A stretch of DNA of 21,946 nt from JAICLV01 sp036380925 (GTDB lineage: Bacteria > Actinomycetota > Actinomycetes > Acidothermales > Acidothermaceae): contig DASVDW010000049.1 of NCBI GenBank assembly GCA_036380925.1, positions 1 through 21,946 of the forward strand. Direction: 5' to 3'. Below the pieces are notes generated by a model. The model ran no database searches. It was not told the origin of the DNA and worked only from the letters and a program-made list of their open reading frames with translations. Below, piece after piece: positions 7,016-14,802 of the stretch. The number at the start of each line of letters is the position of its first letter. The first letter of the stretch is position 1. The position numbers were made by a program, and so were the translations under genes.

Positions 7016-7507
7016 TTAGCGAACCGGCTCGCGGGCGAGCCGGCGCCGCATGAGATCGGCGACCGCCGGCGCGAGGGACACCCCGTTGATGGGATGTGGG
7101 ACGGCGGCGTCGGCGCGCGACCACGCGGCCAACCACGCGTCGTCGCGGCGGCCGGTGAGGATGAGCACCGGTGGGCAGTTGTAGATCTCGTCCTTGATCT
7201 GACGGCACACGCCCATACCGCCGAACGGCACCGCCTCGCCGTCCAACACCACGACGTCGACACCGCCGCGGTCGACGGTTTCGACGACGGCGCGGTACGT
7301 CGCGCACTCGACGTACTCGAGCGCGGGGAGGTCGGCGACCGGACGGCGGCCAACGGCGAGGCGGATGCGCTCGCGGGTGCTCACGTCGTCGCTGTACACC
7401 AAGACAGTCATCGTCTGAGGCCACGCCCCGCGCGCGTCGGCGGCGCGACGCGCGGGCGGCCGATGTCCGTCGGCGTGGACGACCTCGTGCGAGTCGGCGG
7501 TGCTCAT
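7016..7507 (-). CDS. degenerate response-regulator receiver protein
   Basis: A single receiver-like domain without an output domain. From ATG 7507 (163 aa) the N-terminal 32 residues are unstructured in appearance; the CheY-like fold begins at MTVLVYSDD. The acidic pair D40/D41, candidate acceptor D89 (VVVLDGEAVPFGGMGVCRQ) and T118 (LILTG) are present, but the lysine of the usual KP pair is His138 (VPHP). That suggests signalling by binding rather than normal phosphorylation. GAGGAG stands in good position before 7507; homologues I recall start at the inner ATG 7411, which has no Shine-Dalgarno site, so the true start is unsettled. Cotranscribed with trpD and divergent from the ctaE-qcr operon. 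Confidence 0.78.
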   Translation of the reverse strand: MSTADSHEVVHADGHRPPARRAADARGAWPQTMTVLVYSDDVSTRERIRLAVGRRPVADLPALEYVECATYRAVVETVDRGGVDVVVLDGEAVPFGGMGVCRQIKDEIYNCPPVLILTGRRDDAWLAAWSRADAAVPHPINGVSLAPAVADLMRRRLAREPVR

Positions 7508-7658
7508 CAGGTCTCCTCGAGGCGGGGCGGACGGCGAGCGCCGGGCCCGCGACACGTACGCCGTGATGTTATCGCCGTGGCCGATGCGGGGCGGACGCGT
7601 GTGCCCGACGCGCCGGTGATGGGGGGTCGGGGGCGTGTCGCGCGACGGGGTGGCAATA
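7508..7658. other. divergent intergenic region between receiver gene and ctaE
   Basis: This 151-bp region must hold the promoters of both the receiver-trpD transcript and the ctaE-qcrCAB operon. It is very GC-rich. TGTTAT at 7567-7572 is the only -10-like hexamer I see on the plus strand, with no recognisable -35. No gene, repeat or known riboswitch was found. Confidence 0.4.
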
Positions 7659-8339
7659 ATGGCGTCCGTGGCGACCGCGACAACGTTGGGCAAGAACCGC
7701 GCGCATGGCTCTTTGACCCGTCCGAGCATTGTGAGTGTCGGCACGGTCGTGTGGCTGTCTTCCGAGCTGATGTTCTTCGCGGCGCTGTTCGCGATCTACT
7801 TCACGATTCGCTCGGTGAGCACCACGTGGCCGATGCCGGTGAGCGCGAAGCTGCACGAGGCGGTGAAACTCGACGTCCCGTTTGACGGCGCCATCACCAT
7901 CATCCTGGTGCTCTCCAGCGTGACCTGCCAGCTCGGCGTGATCGCGGCCGAAGAACGCCGGCTGCACCGCGCCGGACGCCTCTTTGACATCACCCGCTGG
8001 GGCCTTCGCGAGTGGTACATCCTCACCTTCGTGATGGGCGCCGTCTTCGTCGCCGGTCAGTGCCTGGAGTACGCCACCTACGTGAGCGACTACCAGGCCG
8101 GCGAGAACGGCATGACCATCTCCTCCTCGCCGTACGGTTCGATCTTCTTCTTGGCCACCGGTTTCCACGCGCTCCACGTCACCGGTGGTCTGTTCGCGTT
8201 CATCTTCTTGCTGCTACGTCTTTCGAAGGGGCGGTTCACCCCTGAGAAGATCACCAGCACAATCGTGGTCTCGTATTACTGGCACTTCGTCGACGTCGTC
8301 TGGATCGGGCTGTTCTCGACGATCTTCCTCATTCAATGA
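7659..8339 (+). CDS. ctaE: cytochrome c oxidase subunit III
   Basis: Integral-membrane subunit of the aa3-type oxidase (complex IV); it carries no redox centre and stabilises subunit I and proton uptake. 226 aa from ATG 7659, with hydrophobic segments matching the usual five helices of actinobacterial CtaE: VVWLSSELMFFAALFAIYF, TIILVLSSVTCQLGVI, WYILTFVMGAVFVAGQCLE, FFLATGFHALHVTGGLFAFIF and YYWHFVDVVWIGLFSTIFL. The conserved GFHALHV and YWHFVDVVW motifs are present. ATG 7659 follows GGGGTGG; an upstream GTG (7635) lacks support. It leads the operon ctaE-qcrC-qcrA-qcrB, separated from qcrC by 19 bp, so oxidase subunit III is made together with the bc1 complex rather than with ctaCDF. Confidence 0.96.
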   Translation: MASVATATTLGKNRAHGSLTRPSIVSVGTVVWLSSELMFFAALFAIYFTIRSVSTTWPMPVSAKLHEAVKLDVPFDGAITIILVLSSVTCQLGVIAAEERRLHRAGRLFDITRWGLREWYILTFVMGAVFVAGQCLEYATYVSDYQAGENGMTISSSPYGSIFFLATGFHALHVTGGLFAFIFLLLRLSKGRFTPEKITSTIVVSYYWHFVDVVWIGLFSTIFLIQ

Positions 8340-8358
8340 CCGGGCGCTGAGCCCGCAA

Positions 8359-9255
8359 ATGGCAACGCAACGAGACGAATCGGTGGTGGAGTTGAGCCCC
8401 CTCGCAACACCGGCTGAGCAGCCATCCGAGTCGGCGCAGGCGTCTGCGCGGCCGGCGAAGCGGCAGCTGTTTCGGCGCTTCCGCCGCACCCGCTGGGCGG
8501 CCTACGTCGTCCTCCTCGCCGCGCTGGTCGGGGTCGGCTCGGCATACGGTTTCGCCACGTCGCGCAGCGGTGTCGCCGCCGCCGGCGACCCGAGCGAGCA
8601 GATCGCGGTCGGCCGCGCCCTCTATCTGCAAGGCTGCTCGAGCTGCCACGGCGCGGCCGCGCAGGGCGGGGCGGACGCGCCGTCGCTGATCGGCGTGGGC
8701 GCCGCCTCGGTCGACTTCCAGGTGAGCACCGGGCGGATGCCGCTGAAGACGCAGGGCGCGCAGGCGCTGCGCAAGCCGGCCCGCTACACCCCGGAGCAGA
8801 TCGCCGACCTCGCCGCGTACATCGGGTCGCTCGCGCCCGGACCGGCGATCCCCGGCAAGGAGCAGTACACGCCGACCCAGCCTGACATCGGCTACGGGGG
8901 CAACCTGTTCCGCACCAACTGCTCGTCGTGTCACAACTTCGTCGGGGCCGGCGGCGCGCTCGCCGACGGCAAGCACGGGCCGTCGCTGTACGACGCCACC
9001 GACAAAGAAATCTACGAGGCGATGCTGACCGGCCCAGGCACGATGCCGATCTTCGGCGACAAGCAGCTGACGCCGCAGGAGAAGCAGGACATCATCGCCT
9101 ACCTCAACCAGATGAAGGCGGTGCCGGATCCCGGTGGCGCGAACCTCGGCCGGTCGGGCGCGGTGGCCGAGGGCCTGGTGGCGTTCCTGGCCGGCATGAC
9201 CGTGCTGGGCGGCGTGGCGATGTGGATCGGCGCGAGGGCGAAGAGGGCGGCATGA
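8359..9255 (+). CDS. qcrC: di-haem cytochrome c subunit of the bc1 complex
   Basis: Electron carrier between the Rieske/bc1 core and the CuA centre of CtaC in the actinobacterial III-IV supercomplex. 298 aa: a basic N-terminus, one membrane helix (AAYVVLLAALVGVGSAYGF, about 47-65), two cytochrome c domains with CSSCH at 93-97 and CSSCH at 188-192, and a C-terminal helix (LVAFLAGMTVLGGVAMWIGA). The family sequences GPSLIGVG and FQVSTGRMP are recognisable (here APSLIGVGAASVDFQVSTGRMP in part), as is MLTGPGTMP, which supplies a methionine ligand. Start ATG 8359 has only a weak ribosome-binding site; nearness to ctaE suggests coupling. Its stop overlaps the qcrA start (ATGA, 9252-9255). Confidence 0.95.
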   Translation: MATQRDESVVELSPLATPAEQPSESAQASARPAKRQLFRRFRRTRWAAYVVLLAALVGVGSAYGFATSRSGVAAAGDPSEQIAVGRALYLQGCSSCHGAAAQGGADAPSLIGVGAASVDFQVSTGRMPLKTQGAQALRKPARYTPEQIADLAAYIGSLAPGPAIPGKEQYTPTQPDIGYGGNLFRTNCSSCHNFVGAGGALADGKHGPSLYDATDKEIYEAMLTGPGTMPIFGDKQLTPQEKQDIIAYLNQMKAVPDPGGANLGRSGAVAEGLVAFLAGMTVLGGVAMWIGARAKRAA

Positions 9256-10268
9256 CGCAGCACACGGAGAGACACTCCCCCACCGCGGTCACCGCGGCGG
9301 CGCCGCTTTCCGAGGAAGAAAGCGTCCGGCCGCCGGTGATCGCGCCGGTCACCCGCCCGCAAGACGCCGACCCGCGCCGGGCCAAGCGCTCGGAGCGGGC
9401 CATCGCGCTGTTCTTCTTGCTGTCCGCGGCTGGCACGGTCGGCTTCATCGTGTCGTACGTCGCGTACCACCCCAACACCTCGACCGCCGACGCGCAGACG
9501 TCGAACATCCTGTTGGGCGTCTGCCTGGGCGTCACGCTGGCCGGTTTGGCCGCGGGCATCATCGGCTGGGTGCGCTGGCTGATGCCGGCGCACGAGACGG
9601 TTCAAGAGCGGCACGGCCTGGCGTCCAGCGAGAAAGAACTCGACGAGGCCGCGCAGGTCGTCATGACCGGTATTCAAGAGACCGGGCTGCCGCGCCGCTC
9701 GCTGCTCAAGCGCTCGCTGGGGCTGTCTTTGGGGCTGCTCGCGCTGCCGCCGGTCGTCATCTTGCGCGACCTCGGCCCGCTTCCCGAGAAGAAGCTGCGC
9801 ACCACGCTGTGGGAGAAGGGCTCTCTGCTGCTGAACGCCGAAAGCGGCCAGCCGATCAAGCTGGGCGACCTCGAGATCGGCGGCTTCACCACGGTGGTGC
9901 CCAAGCCGGTCGACCAGATGACGCCCGAGGAGTACGCCAAGGCTCCCGTGCTGCTGATCCGCATGGAGCCTGGCTTGAACAAGCCGCTGCCGGGGCGGGA
10001 GAACTGGGCCTATCAAGACCACGTGGCCTACTCCAAGATCTGCACCCACGTCGGTTGCCCGGTCGGCCTGTAACAGAAGCAGAACCACAAGCTACTGTGC
10101 CCCTGCCAACAGTCGACGTTCCTGGTGCCCGACGGTTGCCGCGTGGTGTTCGGCCCGGCCGCTCGCAGCTTGCCCCAGCTCCCGATCACGGTCAACGCCG
10201 ACGGCGAGTTCATCGCAACCGACGGGTTCGATGAGCCGGTCGGCCCGAGCTTTTGGGAGCGCGGATGA
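9252..10268 (+). pseudogene. qcrA: Rieske iron-sulfur subunit of the bc1 complex, interrupted by an in-frame TAA
   Basis: Rieske [2Fe-2S] protein that takes electrons from menaquinol at QcrB and passes them to QcrC. By context the gene runs from ATG 9252 (ATGA overlap with qcrC) to TGA 10266-10268 (ATGA overlap with qcrB), 338 sense codons. The N-terminal part is normal: about three membrane helices, with LPRRSLLKRSLG before the third (twin-arginine-like). Box I (CTHVGC, C264/H266/C269) is intact. Codon 274 at 10071-10073 is TAA, where relatives have Tyr (TAC). The same frame then continues with clear QcrA sequence to the end (NHKLLCPC, FGPAARSLPQLPITV, GPSFWERG). In box II the ligand His286 is CAA (Gln): CPCQQS instead of CPCHQS. 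The TAA product would be 273 aa without box II, so no cluster could form. Either a true broken gene or local sequence error; no frameshift is involved. Confidence 0.9.
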
Positions 10269-11968
10269 GCTTCACCAGTCGCGGCGCCCGCCCGACGAAC
10301 GCGCCATCGGCGTCCGGCGGCACGACGGCCGCGCGGGCCACCTCCCCGCAGGTGAAAAAGGCGCTCAGCGAGATCGACGAGCGGTTCGGCAGCGCCGGCT
10401 TTCTCAAGCGAAACCTGAACAAGGTCTTTCCCGACCACTGGTCGTTCATGTTGGGCGAGATCGCGCTGTACTCGTTCGTCATCTTGCTGCTCACCGGCAC
10501 GTTCCTGACGTTCTTCTTCCGGCCCGGCACGAACGAGGTCATCTACCAGGGCAGCTACGTCCCGCTGCAGGGCACCCAGATGACCGAGGCGTTCGAGTCG
10601 ACCCTGCGGTTGTCGTTCGACGTGCGCGGCGGCCTGCTGATTCGGCAGATCCACCACTGGTCGGCGCTCATTTTCATGGCCGCGATCATCTGCCACATGT
10701 GCCGCATCTTCTTCACCGGCGCGTTCCGCAAGCCGCGGGAGACGAACTGGCTCATCGGCTTCGGCCTGCTCACCCTCGGCATCTTCGAGGGGTTCTGCGG
10801 TTACTCGCTGCCCGACGACCTGCTCTCCGGCACCGGCCTGCGGATCGCTTACGGCGTCGCCGAGTCGATCCCGATCGTCGGTTCGTACGTCGCGATGTTC
10901 ACCTTCGGCGGCCAATTCCCGGGCGCCGACCTGATCCCGCGGCTTTACGTCGTCCACATCCTGCTGATCCCCGGCATCCTGCTCGCGCTGATCACCGCGC
11001 ACATGCTGATCATGTGGCACCAAAAGCACACCCAGTGGCCGGACGAGCACCGCACGAACGACAACGTCGTCGGAACGCCGTTCTACCCGGCGTTCATGGC
11101 CAAGACCGGCGGCTTCTTCTTCGCCGTGTTCGCGGTTTGCGCGTTCCTCGGCGGCGTGGTGCAGATCAACCCGGTGTGGCTGTACGGGCCGTACAACCCC
11201 GCGCAGGTCGGCGCCGGCTCCCAACCGGACTTCTACATCGGCTGGCTCGAGGGCACGCTGCGCATGATGCCGAACTGGGAGAACAACTTCCTCGGCCACA
11301 CGATCAGCTGGAACGTGCTGATTCCAGCGGTGATCGCGCCCGGCATCTTCTTCACCGCCATCGCGATCTATCCGGCGATCGAAGCCTGGGTCACCAAAGA
11401 CCGTGGGCTGCACAACGTCTGCGATCGGCCGCGCAACAAGCCCGGTCGCACCGCGTTCGGCTCGATGATGATCGCCTATTTCGCGATCATGCTGCTGGCG
11501 GGTGGCAACGACCTCATCGCGGAGCGCTTCCACATCAGCCTGTACGCCACCACCTGGATCTTCCGCGTCTCGTTCCTCGTCGTGCCGCCGATCGTCTTCT
11601 GGGCGGCGCGCCGGGTGTGCCTTGGCCTGCAGCGCAAGGACCTGCACAGCGCCGAGCACGGCTACGAGACCGGCCGGATCGTGATGCTCCCGCACGGTGA
11701 GTTCATCGAGGTCGAGGCCGCGCTGCCACCGGAGCAGGTCGCGCGCATGGGCCTGCAGTACCGGCAGCGCAGCGCTCCGGAGCTGCCGCCGGCCGTCGAC
11801 GAGCACGGCGTCCGCTCCCCCGCCAGCAACTCTCCGGTGGAGAAGGTGCGCAACGCGATCGGCGGCTTCATCTACGAGCCGGACGTCGGCATCGAGCCAA
11901 CCGGTCACGACGAGGAGTCCGAGCGCGAGCGGCAGGAACGCGCGCAGATCACCAGCGGCACCGACTAA
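10265..11968 (+). CDS. qcrB: cytochrome b subunit of the bc1 complex
   Basis: Membrane core of complex III, with the menaquinol oxidation and reduction sites and two b haems. 567 aa from ATG 10265, with the long C-terminal extension usual in actinobacteria. Haem ligands are H130 and H144 in helix B (IHHWSALIFMAAIICHMCR) and H231 and H246 in helix D (VHILLIPGILLALITAHML). The 15-residue spacing in helix D is the b6f-like pattern seen in this phylum. PDDLLSGTG replaces the PEWY loop, as in relatives. The C-terminal tail carries the typical GFIYEPDVGIEP-like segment. It overlaps the end of the qcrA frame by 4 bp, so its translation probably depends on ribosomes finishing qcrA; a stop in qcrA could reduce it. 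Confidence 0.96.
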   Translation: MSFTSRGARPTNAPSASGGTTAARATSPQVKKALSEIDERFGSAGFLKRNLNKVFPDHWSFMLGEIALYSFVILLLTGTFLTFFFRPGTNEVIYQGSYVPLQGTQMTEAFESTLRLSFDVRGGLLIRQIHHWSALIFMAAIICHMCRIFFTGAFRKPRETNWLIGFGLLTLGIFEGFCGYSLPDDLLSGTGLRIAYGVAESIPIVGSYVAMFTFGGQFPGADLIPRLYVVHILLIPGILLALITAHMLIMWHQKHTQWPDEHRTNDNVVGTPFYPAFMAKTGGFFFAVFAVCAFLGGVVQINPVWLYGPYNPAQVGAGSQPDFYIGWLEGTLRMMPNWENNFLGHTISWNVLIPAVIAPGIFFTAIAIYPAIEAWVTKDRGLHNVCDRPRNKPGRTAFGSMMIAYFAIMLLAGGNDLIAERFHISLYATTWIFRVSFLVVPPIVFWAARRVCLGLQRKDLHSAEHGYETGRIVMLPHGEFIEVEAALPPEQVARMGLQYRQRSAPELPPAVDEHGVRSPASNSPVEKVRNAIGGFIYEPDVGIEPTGHDEESERERQERAQITSGTD

Positions 11969-12003
11969 CATCACGCCGCGCACCACGCCGCCGCCTCGGC
12001 GAG

Positions 12004-12047
12004 TTGTGTCGGGCTACACGCGGTCTACCGCGTGCTCGCCGACACAA
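12004..12047. terminator. composite hairpin after qcrB, likely terminator
   Basis: Outer arms TTGTGTCGG (12004-12012) and CCGACACAA (12039-12047) are perfect 9-bp complements. Within them CACGCGG (12017-12023) pairs with CCGCGTG (12028-12034) around a TCTA loop, separated from the outer stem by a 4x4 internal loop. It begins 35 bp after the qcrB stop and lies before the FHA gene. No U-tract follows on either strand, so it is probably a U-less terminator of the ctaE-qcr operon. A direct repeat of GGTCGATC (12051-12066) follows immediately. Confidence 0.6.
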
Positions 12048-12086
12048 GTCGGTCGATCGGTCGATCGCAGCGGCCTGCGGCGCCGA

Positions 12087-12116
12087 TAGACGGCCGGCGG
12101 GTGCCGCTTCTATCGT
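12087..12116 (+). promoter_or_regulatory. promoter of the DUF1707-FHA gene, leaderless type
   Basis: TAGACG (12087-12092), 18 bp, then TATCGT (12111-12116) resembles a housekeeping-sigma promoter. The -10 box ends 6 nt before the ATG at 12123, so the transcript probably begins at the start codon itself. There is no Shine-Dalgarno site. Confidence 0.5.
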
Positions 12117-12122
12117 CGTGGC

Positions 12123-12650
12123 ATGACCAGCGTGACCGCGCTACGCGCCTCGGACGACGATCGCGAGCGCGTCGTCGCGACGCTGCGCGAGGCGTCGATT
12201 GCCGGCCGGATCTCCCACGACACCTTTGTCGAGCGGGTCGAGGCCGCGCTGGCCGCCCGGCGCCGTGACGAACTAGCCGTCCTCGTCGACGACGTCCGGC
12301 CCGCTCGGACCCGGTTTGGCGCCCGCGTTGAGCACGCCGTGTCAACCGTCTCCGCGTTCGGCTTTCGGCTGCAACGAGCCTGGCGTGCGCCACGACTGCC
12401 GTGCCTGCGGCTGCCCGCCGGGCAGAGCACGGTGTCGCTCGGTCGTGCGCCGGACCAAGACCTGCGGCTCGACCACCCGACCGTGTCGCGCCGGCACGCG
12501 TTGTTGCGTCGGACGGCGACCGGCTGGGAGGTCGTCGACCTGTGTTCGATGAACGGCACCCGGGTCAACGGCTATCGGGTGGTGGGCGCACACCAATTGC
12601 GGCCAGGAGACGTCGTCTCGTTCGGCGAGCTGGCCATGACGGTCGCCTGA
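12123..12650 (+). CDS. DUF1707 and FHA domain protein
   Basis: 175 aa. Residues about 6-58 are DUF1707 (LRASDDDRERVVATLREASI, then GRISHDTFVERVEAALAARR), a short helical domain found at the N-terminus of many actinobacterial envelope-signalling proteins. Residues about 100-175 are a forkhead-associated domain with the phosphothreonine-binding residues: G107/R108 (SLGRAP), S122 and H125 (SRRH) and N144 (SMNGTRVNG). It should bind phosphothreonine partners, for example substrates of Ser/Thr kinases; the partner is unknown. No membrane segment is seen. It lies alone between the convergent qcr and cta operons, with its own leaderless promoter. Between its stop and ctaF is a 62-bp gap with an imperfect GGCCCTTC/GAAGGCC hairpin (about 12658-12682), possibly a shared terminator. 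Confidence 0.88.
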   Translation: MTSVTALRASDDDRERVVATLREASIAGRISHDTFVERVEAALAARRRDELAVLVDDVRPARTRFGARVEHAVSTVSAFGFRLQRAWRAPRLPCLRLPAGQSTVSLGRAPDQDLRLDHPTVSRRHALLRRTATGWEVVDLCSMNGTRVNGYRVVGAHQLRPGDVVSFGELAMTVA

Positions 12651-12712
12651 GATCAGAGGCCCTTCACGGCGGGCGAAGGCCCCCGGTTACTGCCGCACAG
12701 CTGCCTGCCTCG

Positions 12713-13108
12713 TCAGGGCTGGTGCACGCCGCGGTAGTACTCGAGCACGAAACCGAGCGCCGTGATGACCACGCACATCAAACCGACGATGGCCAACCAC
12801 CAGGCGAAGACCACGCCGACCGCGACGATCGAGATCGCGCCGGCGGTGAACAGCGGCCACCAGCTGTGCGGGCTGAAGAACCCGACCTCGCCCGCCGCCT
12901 CCGAGATGTCGGCGTTCGGCCGGTCCTCTGGACGAATGCCCGTGCGTCGCCCGGTGATGAACAGGTAGAAGCCGACCAAGAACCCGAGCGCGACGGCCAA
13001 CGCGAGCGCCGTGGTGCCCGTCGGATCGTGTGACGTGTACCAGTACACGATGTCGATGCCGGCGAAGAAGATCGCGACGCCGGCGAACAACAACCCTTCG
13101 ACCTTCAT
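12713..13108 (-). CDS. ctaF: cytochrome c oxidase subunit IV (actinobacterial)
   Basis: 131-aa small membrane subunit of the aa3 oxidase found only in actinobacteria. Four hydrophobic segments are visible: LLFAGVAIFFAGIDIVYW, ALALAVALGFLVGFYLF, WWPLFTAGAISIVAVGVVF and AWWLAIVGLMCVVITALGFV. The soluble loop RPEDRPNADISEAAGEVGFFSPHSWWP is typical of the family in its DxSEAAGExGFFSPHSWWPL core. It has no cofactor; it helps assembly and stability. Its ATG (13108-13106) overlaps the ctaD stop (ATGA), so it is the last gene of the adoK/ctaC-ctaD-ctaF run. Confidence 0.95.
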   Translation of the reverse strand: MKVEGLLFAGVAIFFAGIDIVYWYTSHDPTGTTALALAVALGFLVGFYLFITGRRTGIRPEDRPNADISEAAGEVGFFSPHSWWPLFTAGAISIVAVGVVFAWWLAIVGLMCVVITALGFVLEYYRGVHQP

Positions 13109-14802
13109 GAGTCGCCCCCGTCGCCCGCGGCGACCGCCGCCGGCTCGGGCTCTGGCAATCGCGGCCGCCCGACGATCTCCGGGTGGTGCAGGTCGAACGC
13201 GGGCCGCTCAGAGCGGATGCGCGGCAGCTTGGTGAAGTTGTGCCGCGGCGGCGGGCACGAGGTCGCCCACTCCAGCGAGGCGCCCCAGCCCCACGGGTCG
13301 TCGACCTCGACGTTCGGAGCGTGCCGCCACGTGCGCCAGACGTTGATGGCGAACGGAATCATCGAGATGCCAAGCAGGAACGCGCCGAGCGTCGAAACGG
13401 TGTTCAGCAAGGTGAACCCGTCGGCGACCCGGTAGTCGGCGATGCGGCGCGGCATGCCCTCGACACCCAGCCAGTGCTGGACGAGGAACGTGGTGTGGAA
13501 GCCCACGAAGAGCAGCCAGAAATGCACCTTGCCCAGCCGCTCGTTGAGCATCTTGCCGGTCATCTTCGGCCACCAGAAGTAGAAGCCGCCGAACATGGTG
13601 AAGACGACCGTTCCGAACAGCACGTAGTGGAAGTGTGCGACGACGAAGTACGTGTCGGTGACGTGCCAGTCAAGCGGCGGCGACGCCAGGATGACGCCGG
13701 TCAAGCCACCGAACAGGAACGTCGTCAAGAAGCCGAGGATCCACAACATCGGCGTGTCGAACGTGAGTTGCCCACGCCACATCGTGCCGATCCAGTTGAA
13801 GAATTTGACCCCGGTGGGCACCGCGATGAGGAACGTCATGAAAGAGAAGAACGGCAGCAGCACCGCGCCGGTCGAGAACATGTGGTGCGCCCACACCGTC
13901 ATCGAAAGTCCCGAGATCGCGATCGTGGCGAAGACCAGGCCCTTGTACCCGAACACCGGCTTGCGCGAGAACACCGGCAGGATCTCGGTCGCGATTCCGA
14001 AGAACGGAACCGCGACGATATAGACCTCGGGATGGCCGAAGAACCAGAACAGGTGTTGCCACAAGATGGCGCCACCCGTCGATGTCTCGAAGATGTGCGC
14101 GTTGAGCTTGCGGTCGGCCTCGAGCGCCAGGAACGCGGCGGCCAGCACGGGGAAGACGAGCAGCACCAGCAGGCTGGTGAGCAGGATGTTCCAGGTGAAG
14201 ATGGGCATCCGGAACATCGTCATGCCCGGCGCGCGCATCACCAGGATCGTCGTGACGAAGTTGACGCCGCCGAGGATCGTGCCGAGGCCGGAGATGGTCA
14301 GGCCCATGATGAACAAGTCGCCGCCGACGCCGGGTGAGTACTGCGCGCTCGACAACGGCGTGTAGGCGTACCAGCCGAAGTCGGCGGCGCCGTCAGGGGT
14401 GATGAAGCCGCTGAGCGTGATGATGCCGCCGAACAAGAACAGGTAGTAGCTGAACAGGTTCAGCCGGGGAAACGCGACGTCGGGCGCGCCGATCTGCAAC
14501 GGGACGATGACGTTGGCGAACCCGATGAACAGCGGGGTCGCGAACAGCAGCAGCATCGTGACGCCGTGCATGGTGAAAAGCTCGTTGAACTCCTGGTTCG
14601 TCAGCAGCTGCAGGCCCGGCCGCGCCAACTCGGTGCGCATCAGCAGCGCCATCACGCCACCGAGCAAGAAGAACGCGAACGACGTCGTCAGGTAGAGCTG
14701 ACCGATCAATTTGTGGTCGGTGGTCGTCAGCCAGTTCGCTAGCGCCGATCCGCGCCGGTAGGCACGACGCTCGAGCGGCTGCACATGGGTAACGGTGGTC
14801 AC
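13105..14802 (-). CDS. ctaD: cytochrome c oxidase subunit I (aa3 type)
   Basis: Catalytic subunit of complex IV, which reduces oxygen to water and pumps protons. 565 aa with 12 membrane helices expected. Metal ligands visible: H79 (TMHG, haem a), H257 with Tyr261 (FGHPEVY, CuB and the His-Tyr cross-link), H306/H307 (AHHMFSTG, CuB), H390 (haem a3) and H392 (haem a) in AHFHYVLFG. The GHPEVY motif puts it in the A1 class of haem-copper oxidases. The N-terminal LTTTDHKLIGQLYL and the C-terminal CPPPRHNF motifs are typical of actinobacterial CtaD. Start GTG 14802 overlaps the ctaC stop (GTGA), and ctaF overlaps its own stop, so ctaC-ctaD-ctaF are translated as one coupled unit. Confidence 0.97.
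   Translation of the reverse strand: MTTVTHVQPLERRAYRRGSALANWLTTTDHKLIGQLYLTTSFAFFLLGGVMALLMRTELARPGLQLLTNQEFNELFTMHGVTMLLLFATPLFIGFANVIVPLQIGAPDVAFPRLNLFSYYLFLFGGIITLSGFITPDGAADFGWYAYTPLSSAQYSPGVGGDLFIMGLTISGLGTILGGVNFVTTILVMRAPGMTMFRMPIFTWNILLTSLLVLLVFPVLAAAFLALEADRKLNAHIFETSTGGAILWQHLFWFFGHPEVYIVAVPFFGIATEILPVFSRKPVFGYKGLVFATIAISGLSMTVWAHHMFSTGAVLLPFFSFMTFLIAVPTGVKFFNWIGTMWRGQLTFDTPMLWILGFLTTFLFGGLTGVILASPPLDWHVTDTYFVVAHFHYVLFGTVVFTMFGGFYFWWPKMTGKMLNERLGKVHFWLLFVGFHTTFLVQHWLGVEGMPRRIADYRVADGFTLLNTVSTLGAFLLGISMIPFAINVWRTWRHAPNVEVDDPWGWGASLEWATSCPPPRHNFTKLPRIRSERPAFDLHHPEIVGRPRLPEPEPAAVAAGDGGDS

Noticed and set aside
7567..7572. TGTTAT as the ctaE promoter -10 box
   Set aside because: No -35 element lies at a suitable distance, so I do not list it as a promoter.
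10071..10073. Recoding of the qcrA stop as selenocysteine or pyrrolysine
   Set aside because: The codon is TAA, whereas those use TGA and TAG, and relatives have a plain Tyr at this place.
10028..11986. Very long open frame on the minus strand opposite qcrB
   Set aside because: Antisense shadow of qcrB; composition is Glu/Asp/Arg/Val-rich with no motif, and qcrB is certain.
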